Shown here: one piece after another, positions 19,183 to 26,890 of the stretch
How the letters are laid out: each line of letters starts with the position of its first letter
How positions within the stretch are numbered: the stretch's first letter is position 1
DNA from: JAXMBX01 sp046349635
GTDB taxonomy: Bacteria > Planctomycetota > Planctomycetia > Planctomycetales > Planctomycetaceae
Assembly (NCBI GenBank): GCA_046349635.1
Contig: JAXMBX010000020.1
Coordinates: 1-64,000, forward strand
Reading direction: 5' to 3'
DNA length: 64,000 nucleotides
Notes under the pieces: generated by a model
What the model saw: the letters and a program-made list of their open reading frames with translations, nothing else
What the model was told of the DNA's origin: nothing
Databases searched by the model: none
Position numbers and translations under genes: made by a program

Positions 19183-19225
19183 ACTGAAAATCCTAGTGTC
19201 GCCGGTTCAATCCCGGCCCTGTCCA
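19183..19225 (+). tRNA. 3' fragment of a tRNA-Phe (GAA), truncated at the anticodon loop
   Basis: The 43 bases match the 3' part of bacterial tRNA-Phe: anticodon loop CTGAAAA with GAA anticodon, the 3' anticodon strand TCCTA, variable loop, a perfect T-arm GCCGG-TTCAATC-CCGGC, and the acceptor strand CCTGTCC with discriminator A. The 5' anticodon strand and D-arm are absent: the bases before the loop do not pair with TCCTA. The 3' CCA is not encoded. Tyrosine-recombinase elements commonly integrate at exactly this point of a tRNA, so the fragment looks like an att-site scar. It is not expected to be functional. Confidence 0.7.
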
Positions 19226-19255
19226 CTTCGCGTCAGAAACGACGCTAAAAACATG

Positions 19256-19300
19256 AAAACGGCATCTCAGGGAGTAGTTCCCCGAGATGCCGTTTTTTTT
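19256..19300 (+). terminator. Strong intrinsic terminator behind the tRNA fragment
   Basis: A stem of about 17 bp formed by AACGGCATCTC and GAGATGCCGTT, extended by GGGA/TCCC with a one-base bulge, a short GTAG loop, and eight T residues. It lies 30 bp after the tRNA fragment and is probably its original terminator, which came along with or stayed behind at the integration site. Confidence 0.9.
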
Positions 19301-19469
19301 GGGGAAGTCCAGGGGTAAGCGAAATGGCCGCACGGAGAGCAGTCCGAGAAGGACAAGGCTGTCAAAAGAAAGACGCCACGTAAGTCTGTGCCTCGTGGTG
19401 CGAACACGAGAGAAAAACCAGCGTAGCGTCAGCCGGGAGGTTTGCGCTTGGCCTGGCCACCACTTCTAA

Positions 19470-19946
19470 TCAACTTTTCGTAGCGGTGACATTAGGGAAA
19501 ATCTCAGTTGCGCCATTTTCCTTAATGACCCACTTGGCAGAAAAGTGATTGGGATCTGTCTGAGTGATAATGCTCTTCCACCGGACAGGATCGTGCGGCT
19601 GATCAGGGAGGATTCTCGTGTAATGAAACTTGAGGACGAGCTTGTCCCCTTTCACATGAGCGACATCCGTAGGAGGGCTGGGATCCACTTGTTCTCCCTG
19701 ATGAAGTGTGAGTAGCAACTTGGCCTGCACACTGCTGCCGTCTTGAACAATTCCATATTTTACGTCTGGGTTATTCGTCTGCCAGTCTCCGGCGAAATTC
19801 GCGGGGGAGCCGGCATGCGGAGCCTGGTGGGCATGGTGGGACGAAGCCGAGAGAAGGAGTCGGGATTCGCAGGTTTCCGCGGAAGAGGCTAATGCAGAAG
19901 AACGACGAGAGGCAAAGGGAGAGTGGAACCAGTTGAAGATGTGCAT
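19470..19946 (-). CDS. Small exported or surface protein with planctomycete LLLSA-type leader
   Basis: About 158 residues from MHIFNWF. The N-terminus carries SSAETCESRLLLSASS, resembling the leader motif (L-E-P/S-R-x-L-L-S-A) found at the start of many planctomycete surface or secreted proteins. A His-rich linker follows (SSHHAHQAPHAG), then a beta-rich domain with NFAGDWQTNNPDVKYGIVQ and HVKGDKLVLKFHY, lipocalin- or META-like in rhythm. No named family. There is no clear SD and a start 12 codons earlier is possible. It is isolated, directly after the tRNA scar and terminator, and could belong to the inserted DNA. Confidence 0.6.
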   Translation of the reverse strand: MHIFNWFHSPFASRRSSALASSAETCESRLLLSASSHHAHQAPHAGSPANFAGDWQTNNPDVKYGIVQDGSSVQAKLLLTLHQGEQVDPSPPTDVAHVKGDKLVLKFHYTRILPDQPHDPVRWKSIITQTDPNHFSAKWVIKENGATEIFPNVTATKS

Positions 19947-20386
19947 GATTTGGCCCGGGGTAAGAGTGATGGGGTTAAACACAGAATTGAAAAGAGAATA
20001 TCCGAGGGAATCGCCTCAGGCGTTGGCTGCGCCCGCGGCGTTAAAATTCACAGGATGAACAGGGGAGAAGTACTAATCTGCCGGATCGTAAAGGAAGGCC
20101 GAAAGGACGTGCAAGAAAAAACGGTCAGACCTATGCAAAAGTAATTCTCAAGAAAAGAGAGGGTGCGAGGCATTCTAAATTGGCAGCCAGAGACCCCCGC
20201 GCGGATCTCTGGGGGTGGCTGCCGCAAAGCGTTCGGTCAACTGTTAGGTGCCCCCCGCCCCTTTAAGCCTGTGCCGACCCGTTTGCGTCTGAGCGGACAA
20301 CGCCTGCGGGGCCTGCCTGTTTTTGTTTTGGGAGGATATAGTGCCTAAGGAATCTGGTACTAACTCGATTCTGCACATCTGCGAAA
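19947..20386. other. Intergenic gap with a GC-rich hairpin
   Basis: About 440 bp without a supported gene. It holds a GC-rich hairpin at about 20182-20223 (GGCAGCCA...TGGCTGCC, extended by CCCCC/GGGGG around an AGAGA bulge). There is no T-tract on either side, so it is not a simple terminator; an RNA structure or repeat is possible. A T-rich stretch GTTTTTGTTTTGG follows near 20318. Confidence 0.4.
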
Positions 20387-20947
20387 ATGCTCAAATACCT
20401 GGCGCCGCGAATCAGAATGTCGGATCTCCCTGCGATGGTCCTTGCAGCACTGGCAGGGGGGGCAATCGCGGGTCTGAATGGCATTCTGCACGACAACATC
20501 ACCTACTCCATCTCGCCCGAGTATTTCACCAAGCTGAAATTCAATCAGTTTCGGTATGCGGATCTGGGGCTTGGTGACAGAGCCTATGCTTCCACGATCG
20601 GATTTCTGGCCACATGGTGGGTCGGCGCTATCGCGGCGTGGTTTCTTGCTCGTCGTCTCGTTCCCAACCAGCCACGTCCGATCGCATTTCGGCAGATTGC
20701 CCAGGGGTTTCTCTGCGTTCTGGCGTTTGGATTCTGCTTCGGGCTGATCGGATTTCTCTATGGCCTGTGGCGTGGCCCTGATGCCGACTATTCCCTCTGG
20801 GAGGGGGCGTTCCAGCAATACGACATTGTCCACAAGTGGTCCTTTGTCCGTGTTGCCTACATCCACAACGCCGGCTATCTCGGTGGACTCCTCGGCTTGA
20901 TCACCGCATTGCTGCTCATCCGCCCCCAACGAAACACGCCGGCTTAA
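20387..20947 (+). CDS. Conserved-looking four-helix membrane protein
   Basis: 186 residues with about four hydrophobic helices (LPAMVLAALAGGAIAGLNG, IGFLATWWVGAIAAWFLA, FLCVLAFGFCFGLIGFLYG, AGYLGGLLGLITALLLI) separated by polar loops, including RGPDADYSLWEG and a His-containing VRVAYIHNAGY before the last helix. No family recognised. The start at MLKYLAPR is arbitrary between two in-frame ATG codons 30 bp apart, and neither has a strong SD. It stands alone upstream of the stress cluster. Confidence 0.6.
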   Translation: MLKYLAPRIRMSDLPAMVLAALAGGAIAGLNGILHDNITYSISPEYFTKLKFNQFRYADLGLGDRAYASTIGFLATWWVGAIAAWFLARRLVPNQPRPIAFRQIAQGFLCVLAFGFCFGLIGFLYGLWRGPDADYSLWEGAFQQYDIVHKWSFVRVAYIHNAGYLGGLLGLITALLLIRPQRNTPA

Positions 20948-21212
20948 TCGATCACTGTCTGCCGACGCTCCAGGCTGGCAGATAGTGCATCACGGTCGCG
21001 GCTCCGCTTTTCTTTCCTGGTGGTGAGATTCGCCCTTTTCGCAGAGCACTCCGATCCTGCCACGGACCTCTCCCGCCGCCGATCCCTTTGAAGAATCTCT
21101 CTCTTCAATTCTCCCCGCTGCCCGTTCCGGAACGGAAACTGCAGAATGGTTCCTCCAGACCGGATGCGGTTAAGTGGGCCATCGGTTCTCAGATTTCTTA
21201 AGGGAGGCTGTC

Positions 21213-21533
21213 ATGCCACGCGGGGACAAATCCAAGTACACGGACAAGCAAAAACGGCAGGCGGAACATATCGAAGAAGGGTACGAAAAGCGGGGGGTCA
21301 AAAAGCAGGAAGCCGAACGCCGCGCCTGGGCGACGGTCAACGACATGACCGGCGGGGGGACGAACGAGGGGGGATCCGGACGGGGGAAAGCGACAAATAC
21401 CCGTGCCGCCAAAAAGGGGGGAAATATTGGCGGGGCCCATTCCGCAGCTCGGCCCGCTGCCGCGCGGTCTGCCTCGGCGAAAAAAGCGGCTCGCACCCGG
21501 GCCGCCCATAAAGCGGGTTCACGTGGGCGTTAA
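21213..21533 (+). CDS. Small basic protein of the family annotated as plasmid stabilization protein
   Basis: 106 residues, very basic. Residues 1-45 (MPRGDKSKYTDKQKRQAEHI, then EEGYEKRGVKKQEAERRAWATVN) match a small widespread bacterial family usually labelled plasmid stabilization protein without experimental support. The rest is Gly-rich then Ala/Arg/Lys-rich (RPAAARSASAKKAARTRAA), similar to histone-H1-like tails, so nucleic-acid binding is possible. The start is fixed by an excellent SD, AGGGAGG, 5 nt before the ATG. It leads a group of stress-type genes: DUF892 protein, ferritin-like protein and a 39-aa membrane peptide. Confidence 0.8.
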   Translation: MPRGDKSKYTDKQKRQAEHIEEGYEKRGVKKQEAERRAWATVNDMTGGGTNEGGSGRGKATNTRAAKKGGNIGGAHSAARPAAARSASAKKAARTRAAHKAGSRGR

Positions 21534-21609
21534 CTCGATTCTCAACACACTCGATTCTAAACCAAGCGCTGACTCAACACTGACACATCACTGAAAGGGA
21601 TGTTGCATC

Positions 21610-22104
21610 ATGAAAAAGCTGTCGACACTGGACGATCTGTTTGTGCATGGACTCAAGGATATCTACAACGCGGAAAAACAGTTGGTCAAGGCTCTCCCGA
21701 AGATGGCCAAGGCCGCGAATTCGGAAGACTTGAAAGCCGGTTTTGAAGAGCACCTGGAACAAACGCGTGAGCATGTCAATCGGCTGGAGAAAATCTTCAA
21801 GAGTCTGGACGTGGCCGCGCGGGGGATCAAATGCGCCGCGATGGAAGGACTGGTCGAAGAGGGGGGAGAGATGATCGACGAAGAGGCCGAACCCGCCGTC
21901 CGCGACGCCGGCCTGATCGCCGCGGCCCAGAAGGTGGAACACTACGAAATCGCCACCTACGGTACGCTCGCCACTTACGCCGACCAACTGGGGTATGACA
22001 AAGCGGCCGGTTTGCTCCGCCAGACCCTGGAAGAAGAGAAGGAGACCGACCAGAAATTGACAGAACTCGCCATGTCGGAAATCAATCAGGAGGCGGAAGT
22101 CTGA
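21610..22104 (+). CDS. YciE/DUF892 ferritin-like protein
   Basis: 164 residues, all helical, the family's usual length. The YciE/DUF892 signature is clear: LDDLFVHGLKDIYNAEKQLV at the N-terminus, then FEEHLEQTREHVNRLEKIF and KVEHYEIATYGTLATYADQL. Conserved Glu and His residues (Glu in NAEKQ, ExxxH in EEHLEQTREH, ExxxY in VEHYEIATY) form the di-iron-type ferritin-like site. These proteins are induced in stress and stationary phase in enterobacteria; exact role unknown. The start follows GAAAGGGATG about 10 nt upstream. A terminator lies 43 bp downstream. Confidence 0.92.
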   Translation: MKKLSTLDDLFVHGLKDIYNAEKQLVKALPKMAKAANSEDLKAGFEEHLEQTREHVNRLEKIFKSLDVAARGIKCAAMEGLVEEGGEMIDEEAEPAVRDAGLIAAAQKVEHYEIATYGTLATYADQLGYDKAAGLLRQTLEEEKETDQKLTELAMSEINQEAEV

Positions 22105-22146
22105 TTCCCCTCTGAGCTGAGTCCCAGGAAGTGAGTTCTTCACTTC

Positions 22147-22188
22147 AGTCGTACCTTCCCGGATTCCCGCGAAGGTACGACTCTTTTT
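22147..22188 (+). terminator. Intrinsic terminator after the DUF892 gene
   Basis: A perfect 12-bp stem, AGTCGTACCTTC paired with GAAGGTACGACT, with a 12-nt loop and a following CTTTTTG tract. It separates the DUF892 gene from the next ferritin-like gene. Confidence 0.88.
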
Positions 22189-22358
22189 GTGCGCCTGCAG
22201 CGAGAAGAGTGCTTAGGGAAGGCCTCAAACCCTCCACAGACACAAACCACACTCTCCAAAAACAACCATGGTCTCCCATCGCGCAGACTGGTTTCCACGG
22301 CAACAGAGTCTTACGAAACCCTCGACGTGAAAAATCGATTTTCAGTGGAATTCGCCAC

Positions 22359-22374
22359 TGGCATAGCGATTGCG
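22359..22374 (+). promoter_or_regulatory. Candidate sigma-54 (-24/-12) promoter
   Basis: TGGCATAGCGATTGCG matches the sigma-54 consensus TGGCAYRNNNNTTGCW at all but the last position, with the required 10 bases between GG and GC. It lies on the coding strand 133 bp before the ferritin-like gene and just after the preceding terminator, so it could drive the ferritin-like and 39-aa genes. Activator binding sites upstream were not identified. Confidence 0.5.
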
Positions 22375-22506
22375 AGAACAGGGCTTACGACCGCGGAAGT
22401 GACGCACAAGACTGAGCCTTTCCGTTCCCGTGGTTGACTGAACGACTCACGTCCCTGGGAAGACCGGACAAACCCCGGCAAAAAAGACACAGACAAGGAG
22501 ACGAAC

Positions 22507-23025
22507 ATGGCGACCGTCCAACAAAAGAAACAGGGGAGTACCGACCAGGAAGTCGCCCCGGATCAAATGAACATCACGCGTGAAGAATTAATCGATGAAT
22601 TGAACGAAGATCTTTCCCGCGAATACCAGGCAATCATCGCTTATGTGAACTATTCGCAGGTCCTCAAAGGGGCGGAATACATGCACATTGCCAAGGAACT
22701 GGAAAAGCATGCCGGCGAAGAACTGCAGCACGCACTGATGATCGCCAAGCAGATTGACTATCTCGGCGGAATGCCGACGGTCGTGGCGAAGGAAGTCAAA
22801 GTCTCTGACGATCCCAAATCGATGCTCAAGTTCGATCTCGATAACGAAGTTGAGACGATCAAGAACTATCGCCTGCGGGTCAAGCAGTGCGAAGCGCTGG
22901 GGGAATATGCGATCGCGGAAAACCTGCGCCAGATCATCACTCAGGAACAGGATCATCAAATTGAACTGGCGACGGCGCTCGGGATCGATGCCCCGGCCAA
23001 ACAGACCGCACAAAACCGGGATTGA
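22507..23025 (+). CDS. Ferritin-like (bacterioferritin-type) protein
   Basis: 172 residues. A four-helix ferritin-like domain spans about 25-160: LNEDLSREYQAIIAYVNYSQ (Glu), AKELEKHAGEELQHALMIAKQI (E-x-x-H-x-x-E-E-x-x-H), NYRLRVKQCEALGEYAIAENL and ITQEQDHQIELATAL (E-x-x-H). These supply the di-iron ligands, so iron storage or peroxide detoxification is likely. No haem-ligating Met typical of true bacterioferritin is evident. The SD is AAGGAG, 6 nt before the ATG. It lies downstream of the sigma-54-like promoter and 68 bp before the 39-aa gene, with no terminator between. Confidence 0.88.
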   Translation: MATVQQKKQGSTDQEVAPDQMNITREELIDELNEDLSREYQAIIAYVNYSQVLKGAEYMHIAKELEKHAGEELQHALMIAKQIDYLGGMPTVVAKEVKVSDDPKSMLKFDLDNEVETIKNYRLRVKQCEALGEYAIAENLRQIITQEQDHQIELATALGIDAPAKQTAQNRD

Positions 23026-23093
23026 TGGCCGCCCGCTTCAGACACGAGCCATTGCTTTAACACACAAAATCTAAAACGAAATGAGAGGATATC

Positions 23094-23213
23094 ATGCTGG
23101 AAATGACCACACTGCTCGCCGCCGCTGACTACTCCCTGATTTACCTGCTGGGTGGGGGCGGAATCGTCGGTGCGATTGTGATTTTCTTCGTCGCGAAGAT
23201 GCTCGGAAAATAA
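23094..23213 (+). CDS. 39-residue single-span membrane protein
   Basis: A 39-codon gene, short enough to be missed by length filters. The peptide starts MLEMTTLLAAADYSLIYLLG, then has a Gly-rich hydrophobic span with a terminal KMLGK, so one membrane helix with a positive C-terminus. Support: a strong SD (GAGAGGA, 6 nt before the ATG), location 68 bp after the ferritin-like gene, and a perfect terminator 83 bp after the stop. Small helices of this kind often modulate membrane complexes, but no function can be named. Confidence 0.65.
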   Translation: MLEMTTLLAAADYSLIYLLGGGGIVGAIVIFFVAKMLGK

Positions 23214-23295
23214 AGGGTGCAATCTCGGCGGGGACAACCTGCCGATTTCACCCGAACCCTCCAGAATTCCAGATCCGCTTCGAATTCTGTGTGTC

Positions 23296-23337
23296 ATGAC
23301 GGCACTGGAACGGACGTTCCCGTGCCGTCATTTTTTT
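23296..23337 (+). terminator. Intrinsic terminator closing the ferritin unit
   Basis: Stem ATGACGGCAC/GTGCCGTCAT continued by GGAAC/GTTCC across a single mismatch, a short GGAC loop, and seven T residues. It ends the transcription unit of the ferritin-like and 39-aa genes. Confidence 0.92.
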
Positions 23338-23439
23338 GTGCTCCAACCAGAACTCACTCCGATCTGATCCCGCTTGACGGGTCTGGAGGGGGGTGGATAA
23401 TGGAGTCATCGTCAGGCCAGCGGTTAGGAGTTCGTGCGC

Positions 23440-24831
23440 ATGAGCCGTTTCATTTTGAGAGGAATGATCGCCACCCTGTTGGGATGCGGGGTGGTCGGCA
23501 GCCAGGGTTTGTTAGCCCAAGGGATTTACCCGGGTAATTACCGGGTGACTTACCCGGGGAGCTATCCTCTCGTCTACGGACCGACCGGCAGACCCTACGG
23601 CCCCACCCAGGCGCACTATCAATATCAACGTCAGTATGGCCATCCCTGGCAGGGGGATGGAGTTCATCCTCCCGCACCGGCTCCTGATCCCAATGGCACC
23701 CCCGCAGGCTTTGCCTTCGTCGCGGCTCCCTTTCATGGGAATCCCTATGCCCCGTATGGCCTTGGCATTGGGGCCAATTATCCGGGGTTCTTTCCCGGCG
23801 TGGTCGGAGGATACGGTTATGGGGGGTATGGCTACGGTTATCCACCCTACGGCTTTGGTTATGGATTTCCTCCCTATGTCATGAGCATGGGGGGCTACGT
23901 GAACGCGCCGTTCGGATTCAGTCCGGTCCCAGGCGCGGTCTCCGTGCAACCCGCTCCGTTGACCAACAAAGAGCAGCAGATCGTCAGCCCGGGCGGAAAA
24001 TTCTGGCAGAAGAACCAGCCCAAGGTGGCCTCGCCGCAAGAGAAGGAACAGGCTGCCAGACTGCTCGCCGAAGGGGATCAGCACCTCCGCGCCCGCCGGG
24101 CGAGTGAGGCGATTCAATCCTATCAACAGGCGGCGCAACTGGCGGACGATCAAGCCGCGCCTCATCTCCGGCTATGCATCGCCTGGGCCGCCTTGAGGAA
24201 CTATCGGGAATCTGTCACCGAGTTGAAACGGGCCGTCGCCCGCGATCCCTCCCTCCCTGTCACCGGCAACTCTCCCCTCGACATTCTCGGACAAGACCAG
24301 AAATCGACGGTCGACTTCCTGTTGCAGTCGGTCGCGCAATGGGCGCGTGAAGATATTCGGGATGCGGACCGCCTGTTCCTGATCGGCGCGATGCTGCAAC
24401 TGACGGGCGATCCCGAACGGGCCACGATCCCGCTGCAATCGGCCGCTCGTCTGACTCAGGGGGCGAGTCACGTCATGGCGTTCCTGAACGCCAACCAGCA
24501 ACAGATCCAGCAGGTAGGAAACAAGCAACCAGCGGCGGCCCCAGTGACCGGGCCCGAAGAACAGCCGACCCAGGAGCCGGTTGTCCAGCAAGTCCCCAAG
24601 CGGCTGCCATCGCCACCCAAGCCCGCTGCGGATGACAATCAGCCGGTTCCTGTCCCCAAGCGCGGATCGACTCCTTCGGAACAGCCCAAGAAACAAGAAC
24701 CCGCCGCACCCCAACCGCCCCCCGCCAAGGCCGAAGAACAGCCGGAGCAACCGGTGGCTCCAACCAAGGCGGAGGAAAAAGCGGACGAGAACGAGAGTGG
24801 CCCGGTCCTCCCGAATCCGTCAGGAAATTGA
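23440..24831 (+). CDS. Exported Gly/Tyr/Pro-rich protein with TPR-like domain
   Basis: 463 residues with a signal peptide (IATLLGCGVVGSQGLLAQG). Residues about 30-180 are low complexity, rich in Gly, Tyr and Pro (YPGNYRVTYPGSYP; GGYGYGGYGYGYPPYGFGYG). Residues about 190-350 form a TPR-like helical region (EGDQHLRARRASEAIQSYQQ; RLCIAWAALRNYRESVTELK). The C-terminal 90 residues are Pro/Glu/Gln/Lys-rich and disordered. This plan fits a cell-envelope or matrix-associated protein. The ATG at 23440 is preferred over an in-frame GTG two codons earlier because TAGGAG is then about 9 nt away. Confidence 0.75.
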   Translation: MSRFILRGMIATLLGCGVVGSQGLLAQGIYPGNYRVTYPGSYPLVYGPTGRPYGPTQAHYQYQRQYGHPWQGDGVHPPAPAPDPNGTPAGFAFVAAPFHGNPYAPYGLGIGANYPGFFPGVVGGYGYGGYGYGYPPYGFGYGFPPYVMSMGGYVNAPFGFSPVPGAVSVQPAPLTNKEQQIVSPGGKFWQKNQPKVASPQEKEQAARLLAEGDQHLRARRASEAIQSYQQAAQLADDQAAPHLRLCIAWAALRNYRESVTELKRAVARDPSLPVTGNSPLDILGQDQKSTVDFLLQSVAQWAREDIRDADRLFLIGAMLQLTGDPERATIPLQSAARLTQGASHVMAFLNANQQQIQQVGNKQPAAAPVTGPEEQPTQEPVVQQVPKRLPSPPKPAADDNQPVPVPKRGSTPSEQPKKQEPAAPQPPPAKAEEQPEQPVAPTKAEEKADENESGPVLPNPSGN

Positions 24832-24872
24832 ACCCGGGAATTGAAACGGGAAGTTGAACCGGAAATTAGATC
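24823..24872 (+). repeat. Degenerate 12-13 bp tandem repeat
   Basis: Four imperfect units in a row: GGAAATTGAACCC, GGGAATTGAAAC, GGGAAGTTGAACC and GGAAATTAGATC. The first overlaps the stop codon of the preceding gene. Function unknown. Confidence 0.5.
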
Positions 24873-24928
24873 GGCGAGATAAAAACGCCGGGAAATTGAC
24901 AACGACGACGGGACCCGCGGACCGTAGA

Positions 24929-26764
24929 ATGGGGAGAGTGATTGAAGTCACCCCTCTCTTTCGTGAGATTTCTCGCGTGCTGTCTTCATCCCTGAATTTC
25001 ATCTCTCTGAACTCCGCGCCACTGCGTCGGACGATCCTGCTGGGCGTGCTCTTGTGTGCTGTTTCCACGCATGATGTTTCCAGGTGTGCGGTTTCGACCC
25101 CTCTGTACGGGGAAGAAAAAACCAAGCCCGCTCTTGCCGCCAACGCTCCCACCACGGAGAAACCGACCAAAGAAAAGCCGGGGATTCCTCCCAGGAAACT
25201 GGAGCCGCGCGTTCCTCCCGATGCGCATCCGCTCAAGACGACGGACCCGGTCGTCCAGTTCATCAACGAACAGATCCGCACGCAATGGAAAGAAAACGAA
25301 GTCATCCCTTCGCCCTTCGCGGATGACAGCGAATGGCTGAGACGGGTCAACCTGGATATCGTCGGACACATTCCCAACGAAAAAACCGCCACCGAATTTC
25401 TCCGCGAGGGAACGAAAAACGATGACCGTCGCGAGAAGCTGCTCGAAGAACTGCTGAGTTCCCCCGACTTTGCGCGCAACTTCGCGAGTCAATGGGCGAA
25501 CCTGCTGGTGGGCCGCCGTCCTCCCAACCAGATCGATCGAGCCGGGCTGCAGAAATTTCTGCAGGAGCAGTTTGAAAAGAATCGTCCCTGGAATGAGATC
25601 GTGCGGGCGTTGATCACCGCCGAAGGGAGCCAGCGCGAGAATGGAGCGGTCAACTTTCTCCTGGCCCATCTGAATGATGGTGCGGTCCCCGCCACGTCAC
25701 TCTCCGCGCGGTTATTCCTCGGCACGCAGATCCAATGCACCCAATGCCACAATCATCCGTTCAATGACTGGAAGCAAAACCAGTTCTGGGAGCTGAACAG
25801 CTTTTTCGTCCAGATGCGCCGCGTCGAACATCGAAAACCGAATCCCACCACGGGCCAGATGGAATTCGACTACGCGGAACTGGTGCCCACCAATCGGGGA
25901 GGCCCGGTTTATTTCGAACAGCGGAACGGCCTCGCCAAGGTCGCCTACCCCAAGTACGAGGACCAGGAGATTTCCCCCGAGTCGGGAGTCAATCGCCGGC
26001 AGGAACTCGCGAAGCTGATGACCCGCGAGGATTCGGAACCGCTCGCCCGCGCGTTCGTGAATCGGCTCTGGGCGCATTTCTTCGGTGTCGGCTTCGTCCG
26101 TCCGGTCGACGATCTCGGCCCGCATAAGCCTCCCTCGCATCCGGAAATTCTCGACCGGCTGACCAGGGAATTTGTCGCCGCGAAATTCGACGTCAAGCGG
26201 CTGGTCCGCTGGATCTGCCAGAGCGAAGCCTATCAGCTCACCAGCCAGGAGCAGGGGGGGAACACGAAAGATGATCCCGCAGCCGGAAGCACTCCCCTCT
26301 TTTCCCACATGCAGGTCAAATCCCTCACCGCCGAGCAGTTGTATGACTCCATGATGATCGCCACCTATGCCTACGCCGGGGAAAATCCCCGCTGGGACGA
26401 GTGGGACCGGGAACGGCAAGGCTGGATGCAGCAGTTCGTGCAGAACCTCGGCACGGATGAAAACGATGAATCGACCACCTTCAACGGGACGATCCCCCAG
26501 GCGTTGATGATGATGAACGGGGCGCTGATGCGGAACGCCCTCAACCCCGAGAAAACCGGCCTGCTCAAGGAGCTGGTTTCGTCCTCCCAGAAAGACACGA
26601 AAAAGGTCCAGCGGCTGTATCTGGCGACCCTGAATCGAGTCCCCTCCGGCCGGGAAATGAACGCGGCCCGGAACATACTGTCCGGTTCGGGAGGGGAAAT
26701 CCCCGCTTTGCAAGACCTGCTGTGGGCACTCCTCAACTGCAACGAGTTTATTTCAAATCATTAA
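24929..26764 (+). CDS. Exported DUF1549/DUF1553 protein
   Basis: About 611 residues from this ATG; an in-frame ATG at 24854 is also possible and neither has a good SD. A hydrophobic signal (RRTILLGVLLCAVST) precedes a Lys/Pro linker. DUF1549 starts at FINEQIRTQWKENEV and includes EWLRRVNLDIVGHIP and FARNFASQWANLLVG; CTQCHNHPFNDW supplies a CxxCH motif typical of this planctomycete family. DUF1553 follows (ELAKLMTREDSEPLARAFVN RLW; PHKPPSHPEILDRLTREF). Family members usually lie beside DUF1501 proteins; none is here. Function is not established; an exported haem protein is the common inference. Confidence 0.9.
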   Translation: MGRVIEVTPLFREISRVLSSSLNFISLNSAPLRRTILLGVLLCAVSTHDVSRCAVSTPLYGEEKTKPALAANAPTTEKPTKEKPGIPPRKLEPRVPPDAHPLKTTDPVVQFINEQIRTQWKENEVIPSPFADDSEWLRRVNLDIVGHIPNEKTATEFLREGTKNDDRREKLLEELLSSPDFARNFASQWANLLVGRRPPNQIDRAGLQKFLQEQFEKNRPWNEIVRALITAEGSQRENGAVNFLLAHLNDGAVPATSLSARLFLGTQIQCTQCHNHPFNDWKQNQFWELNSFFVQMRRVEHRKPNPTTGQMEFDYAELVPTNRGGPVYFEQRNGLAKVAYPKYEDQEISPESGVNRRQELAKLMTREDSEPLARAFVNRLWAHFFGVGFVRPVDDLGPHKPPSHPEILDRLTREFVAAKFDVKRLVRWICQSEAYQLTSQEQGGNTKDDPAAGSTPLFSHMQVKSLTAEQLYDSMMIATYAYAGENPRWDEWDRERQGWMQQFVQNLGTDENDESTTFNGTIPQALMMMNGALMRNALNPEKTGLLKELVSSSQKDTKKVQRLYLATLNRVPSGREMNAARNILSGSGGEIPALQDLLWALLNCNEFISNH

Positions 26765-26890
26765 GGTTCTGGCAGACTCTGACGGCTCCCTTCCAAACTC
26801 ACGCCGGTCTGAGCCCGAAATTCCTTGACCGTGGTCCTCGCCCCCCTTTAGCCTGAATGTACCGAGCGAGATTGACCACGTGGAGGAGCG

